From Chitinophaga pinensis (GTDB taxonomy: Bacteria; Bacteroidota; Bacteroidia; Chitinophagales; Chitinophagaceae): a stretch of DNA of 64,000 bases. The notes beneath the pieces are model-generated. The model worked only from the letters and a program-made list of their open reading frames with translations, had not been told where the DNA came from and searched no databases. The stretch spans positions 20,861-84,860 of the forward strand of contig CAMCAY010000005.1 of the NCBI GenBank assembly GCA_945872815.1, given 5' to 3'. Shown in pieces: positions 61,160 through 64,000 of this stretch (its first letter is position 1; each line of letters begins with the position of its first letter). Position numbers and translations under genes: made by a program.

Positions 61160-61666
61160 ATGGTTTCAATCATTGTAGCAGCTTCCACCAATAATGTCAT
61201 TGGCAGAAACAATCAGCTAATCTGGCATCTTCCCAATGATCTTTCATTTTTTAAAAACACTACCTGGGGAAGTGTGGTCATTATGGGTAGAAAAACATTT
61301 GAATCTGTAAACAAAGCCTTACCGGGAAGAATCAACATAGTTATAACCAAACAACCTCAATGGAAAGCCGATAATGTCATTACAGCAAAAAATTTAAATG
61401 ATTCCTTAGAAAAAGCAAAAGCAACAAACTGCAAAGAAATTTTTGTAATTGGCGGAGGTGAAATTTATAAAGAGTGTTTTTCAACAACTGACAGAATCTA
61501 CTTGACAAGGGTTCATGCTCAAATTGAAGGTGACACCTTTTTTCCTCCAATTGATGATAAAGAATGGACATTGGTCTCAAACAAAGATTTCAAAGCTGAT
61601 GATAGAAATGCATACGATCATTCGATTCAAATCTGGGATAGAAAAATCAAGTCTGACAATCAATAA
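61160..61666 (+). CDS. folA: Dihydrofolate reductase
   Basis: This 168-residue enzyme reduces dihydrofolate to tetrahydrofolate with NADPH. It starts with VSIIVAASTNNVIGRNNQLIWHLP-type strand and loop (the active-site acid is the aspartate in LPNDLSFF). MGRKTFESV and LPGRINIVITKQ bind NADPH, and FVIGGGEIYKECF is the conserved glycine strand. TRVHAQIEGDTFFPPID is typical of the bacterial enzyme. It completes the thymidylate cycle with thyA upstream. Confidence 0.97.
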   Translation: MVSIIVAASTNNVIGRNNQLIWHLPNDLSFFKNTTWGSVVIMGRKTFESVNKALPGRINIVITKQPQWKADNVITAKNLNDSLEKAKATNCKEIFVIGGGEIYKECFSTTDRIYLTRVHAQIEGDTFFPPIDDKEWTLVSNKDFKADDRNAYDHSIQIWDRKIKSDNQ

Positions 61667-61725
61667 TCTTTTCAAAAAAACTACTTTTTTCAATATAATT
61701 CACTTTAACAAAAAAGCATTTCATA

Positions 61726-62523
61726 TTGTATTCAAGCTTTACAATAGCAAGAAAATATGTTCAATATTGGCTTACTGCATCCAACAGAAAGGGCCATGGC
61801 GTTCATTCTCCGTTTGTATATGATTTTATCAAACATGTATTGAATGATAGTAGTGGACACCCTTTTTATAAAGAAATTGAACAACTAAGAAAAAATCTAC
61901 TGAAAAATAAATCCATTATTACGGTTGAAGATTTTGGAGCAGGCTCTACTATTATTCCAACCAGTAAAAGAAGAGTTGATGCCATCGCTAAGTCTTCTTT
62001 AAAATCAAAAAAATACGCACAGTTACTCTATAGAATAGCCTCATATTTCAAAACTGATTTTATTCTTGAATTGGGAACCTCTTTAGGAATCACCACATCT
62101 TATCTAGCCAATAGTAGCAATTCAGTTAAGGTTAAAACTATGGAGGGTTCTGAAGTTATTGCAACAATAGCTAGAGAAAATTTCTCTTCTTTGAAGCTGA
62201 ATAATATTGAAGTTATGGTGGGTGATTTCAACAAAACTCTTCCACAATATCTGACGGAGAATCCAATCATTCAGCTTGCTTTTATAGATGGCAATCACCG
62301 TAAAGAACCCACTATACATTACTTTAATCAAATTATTCAGCACATTAACGAATCTACAATAATAATATTTGATGATATCCATTGGAGTGCTGAAATGGAA
62401 TCTGCCTGGGAAGAGATCAAAAACCATCCTTCTGTTACACTAAGTATAGACCTGTTTTTCATTGGATTGGTTTTCTTCAAAAAAGACTTCAAAGTAAAAC
62501 AGCATTTCAGCATTCAATTTTAA
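61726..62523 (+). CDS. SAM-dependent O-methyltransferase-like protein
   Basis: The frame starts at TTG 61726; no ATG is suitably placed, and the N-terminal YSSFTIARKYVQYWLTASNR followed by KGHGVHSPFVYDF looks like a complete family start. The 265-residue protein has motif I in FILELGTSLGITTSYLA, VKTMEGSEVIATIAREN for strand 2, LAFIDGNHRKEPTI, and IIIFDDIHWSAEMESAW, the pattern of class I O-methyltransferases. The substrate is unknown. It lies between folA and the transhydrogenase genes on the same strand. Confidence 0.75.
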   Translation: MYSSFTIARKYVQYWLTASNRKGHGVHSPFVYDFIKHVLNDSSGHPFYKEIEQLRKNLLKNKSIITVEDFGAGSTIIPTSKRRVDAIAKSSLKSKKYAQLLYRIASYFKTDFILELGTSLGITTSYLANSSNSVKVKTMEGSEVIATIARENFSSLKLNNIEVMVGDFNKTLPQYLTENPIIQLAFIDGNHRKEPTIHYFNQIIQHINESTIIIFDDIHWSAEMESAWEEIKNHPSVTLSIDLFFIGLVFFKKDFKVKQHFSIQF

Positions 62524-62530
62524 TTTTTCT

Positions 62531-62538
62531 TACCTTTG
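62531..62538 (+). promoter_or_regulatory. -7 element of the transhydrogenase genes
   Basis: TACCTTTG is an exact TAnnTTTG match, 18 nt before the pntAA ATG. Confidence 0.5.
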
Positions 62539-62556
62539 TAGTCAATTTATTCGCTT

Positions 62557-63678
62557 ATGATAATTGGCCTACTCAAAGAACCGAATTTTGAAACACGCAG
62601 CTCTCTTTTACCGGAACATGCGATTGCATTAAATAAAATGAATGTTCAATTGATGATTGAATCCGGTGCCGGCATCACTGCATTTGCTACAGATGAAAAA
62701 TATGCAGAAGCAGGAGCTTCAATTGGCAGTAGAAATGAAGTGCTAGAAAAAGCAGATGTTTTACTGTCTATAAATCCCATTGGCGAAAACGATTTACAAC
62801 TTTGTAATGGTAAAATATTGATTGGTTTGTTTCAAGCATTTTCGAATGCGTCATTCATTCAACTATTAGCAAACAACAACGCTACTGTGTTTAGTATGGA
62901 CATGTTGCCGAGAACCACCCGTGCACAAAGCATGGATGTTTTGAGCAGCCAGGCCAATATTGCCGGATATAAAGCTGTATTGTTGGCTGCAAACTTATAT
63001 CCAAAGTACTTTCCTATGTTTATGACAGCAGCTGGAAGTATTGCACCTGCAAAAGTTTTGATTTTAGGAGCCGGTGTTGCTGGATTACAGGCAATCGCCA
63101 CTGCAAAAAGATTAGGTGCTGTCATAGAAGTTTTTGATACACGCCCCGCAGTAAAAGAAGAAGTGATGAGTTTGGGAGCAAAGTTCATAGAAGTAGAAGG
63201 GGCCGCAGATGCAAGCAGTGCCGGTGGATACGCTGTTGAACAATCTGAAGAATTTATGCAAAGGCAAAAAGCTAAAATCGCAGAAAGCGTTGCCAAAGCC
63301 GACATCATCATTACCACTGCACAAATTCCAGGTAAGAAAGCTCCAATATTAATTACCGGCGACATGATTGCAAATATGAAGAATGGTTCTGTAATCATTG
63401 ATTTGGCGGCATCTACCGGAGGAAATACAGAACACACTAAAAACGATGAAACAGTTGTATTCAATGGTGTTTCAATAGTAGGTAATTCAAAACTTCCCGG
63501 AACAATGCCAAGTGATGCCAGTAAACTATACGGAAAAAATATCCTTAATTTTTTACAGTTGATTGTTAGTAAAGAAGGTAATTTAAATCTGAATTTTGAA
63601 GATGATTTGGTAAAAGGCACCTGTGTTGCAAATCAAGGTCAAGTAACCAATGAAAGAGTAAAATCGATGCTTCAATAA
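62557..63678 (+). CDS. pntAA: NAD(P) transhydrogenase subunit alpha 1 (soluble domain I)
   Basis: This 373-residue soluble NAD(H)-binding subunit belongs to the proton-translocating transhydrogenase, which makes NADPH from NADH using the proton gradient. The N-terminal KEPNFETRSSLLPEHAIALN and the NAD site VLILGAGVAGLQAIATAKRLGA are diagnostic, as are VFDTRPAVKEEVMSLGAKF, GYAVEQSEEFMQRQ and the mobile loop ITTAQIPGKKAPILITGDMI. The subunit is split, as in many bacteria: the membrane alpha 2 gene starts 40 bp downstream. Confidence 0.95.
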   Translation: MIIGLLKEPNFETRSSLLPEHAIALNKMNVQLMIESGAGITAFATDEKYAEAGASIGSRNEVLEKADVLLSINPIGENDLQLCNGKILIGLFQAFSNASFIQLLANNNATVFSMDMLPRTTRAQSMDVLSSQANIAGYKAVLLAANLYPKYFPMFMTAAGSIAPAKVLILGAGVAGLQAIATAKRLGAVIEVFDTRPAVKEEVMSLGAKFIEVEGAADASSAGGYAVEQSEEFMQRQKAKIAESVAKADIIITTAQIPGKKAPILITGDMIANMKNGSVIIDLAASTGGNTEHTKNDETVVFNGVSIVGNSKLPGTMPSDASKLYGKNILNFLQLIVSKEGNLNLNFEDDLVKGTCVANQGQVTNERVKSMLQ

Positions 63679-63718
63679 TTTTTCTTAAAAAATTCTGATA
63701 ACATTTAGATCAAATAAT

Positions 63719-64000
63719 ATGATACATAACATTTTACATTGGATTCAAGGAAATCAGGAAATTATTTATACTGTAATCCTAATGATTTTTGTGGGAATTG
63801 AAATCATTGAAAAAGTTCCAAGCGTATTGCATACGCCTTTGATGAGTGGTGCAAATGCCATTCATGGAGTTGTAATTATTGGAGCAATCATTGTAATGGG
63901 CAAAGCTGAACAAGACAACTATCTGGCATTGGGATTAGGTTTTATTGCTGTGGTACTAGGAACATTAAATGTGGTGGGTGGTTTTGTTGTTACTGACAGA
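63719..64000 (+). CDS. pntAB: NAD(P) transhydrogenase subunit alpha 2 (membrane), partial at right edge
   Basis: The frame from ATG 63719 is open to the end of the window (94 codons). It has two or more hydrophobic segments with the hallmarks of the alpha 2 membrane domain: VGIEIIEKVPSVLHTPLMSG, GANAIHGVVIIGAI and LGFIAVVLGTLNVVGGFVVT, ending at TDR. It would form part of the proton channel with PntB, which should be encoded beyond the window. Confidence 0.9.
   Translation, partial: MIHNILHWIQGNQEIIYTVILMIFVGIEIIEKVPSVLHTPLMSGANAIHGVVIIGAIIVMGKAEQDNYLALGLGFIAVVLGTLNVVGGFVVTDR

Noticed and set aside
62859..63620. 253-codon minus-strand frame opposite pntAA
   Set aside because: It lies wholly antisense to a clearly recognised transhydrogenase gene, and its translation is low-complexity (Ala/Thr/Ser/Phe-rich). 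It is a shadow frame.

Overview
This window looks like the chromosome of a member of the Bacteroidota, most like Chitinophagaceae/Sphingobacteriales. It is AT-rich. Many genes are preceded by the Bacteroidetes -7 promoter element TAnnTTTG rather than sigma70 boxes. Four secreted proteins end in type IX secretion (T9SS) sorting domains and there is a PorP/SprF protein. Families typical of the phylum (DUF6702, DUF4403, LTA-synthase-like sulfatases, a LolA-like carrier) are present. I saw no rRNA, tRNA, CRISPR array, insertion sequence or prophage. Most of the window is ordinary chromosomal backbone with short intergenic gaps.

Layout. 1-3.8 kb: a partial minus-strand frame, then a 5'-truncated giant T9SS adhesin. 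3.9-8 kb: an alpha-oxoamine synthase (sphingolipid or sulfonolipid type), an APC permease, ubiX and lolA. 8-17 kb: mutS, a T9SS type-B cargo protein, tryptophan 2,3-dioxygenase, a cysteine desulfurase/phosphohexomutase pair and a methyltransferase. 17-23 kb: two tandem LTA-synthase-like membrane phosphotransferases, a PAP2 phosphatase and a CNNM/CorC-type protein. 23-28 kb: a DUF6702, HupE-like and M1 peptidase group plus small genes. 28-33.7 kb: FAH hydrolase, pth, ftsK, DUF423, aroK, a GTTCAA short-repeat array and a carboxypeptidase-regulatory-like protein. 33.8-41.2 kb: mrp followed by a nearly complete kynurenine/2-aminomuconate pathway cluster. 41-45.6 kb: two hydrolases, glutaryl-CoA dehydrogenase, 3-hydroxybutyryl-CoA dehydrogenase and a YjbR protein. 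45.7-49 kb: a T9SS cargo protein with PorP/SprF. 49-53 kb: yigZ-like, ribD, prmC, exbD/exbB and an SPFH protein. 53-58.8 kb: a repeat-rich T9SS protein, GNAT, a lipoprotein and mnmA. 58.9-64 kb: thyA, DUF4403, folA, a methyltransferase and the NAD(P) transhydrogenase alpha subunits.

The most coherent system is tryptophan catabolism. TDO (12.7 kb), KMO, kynureninase, 3-hydroxyanthranilate dioxygenase, ACMS decarboxylase, 2-aminomuconate semialdehyde dehydrogenase and a RidA-type putative 2-aminomuconate deaminase together lead from tryptophan to an oxalocrotonate-level product and away from quinolinate/NAD. Nearby glutaryl-CoA and 3-hydroxybutyryl-CoA dehydrogenases would suit a mammalian-style lower route through 2-oxoadipate and glutaryl-CoA; that link is inference. 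No classical kynurenine formamidase is visible. A GDSL/SGNH hydrolase overlapping the end of kmo is a testable candidate. Other points of interest are a divergent oxoamine synthase that could make either sphingoid or capnoid bases, the duplicated LTA-synthase-like genes beside a PAP2 phosphatase, an Mrp lacking the usual C-terminal CxxC, several genes predicted to have leaderless mRNAs, and a probable break or assembly join near base 220.
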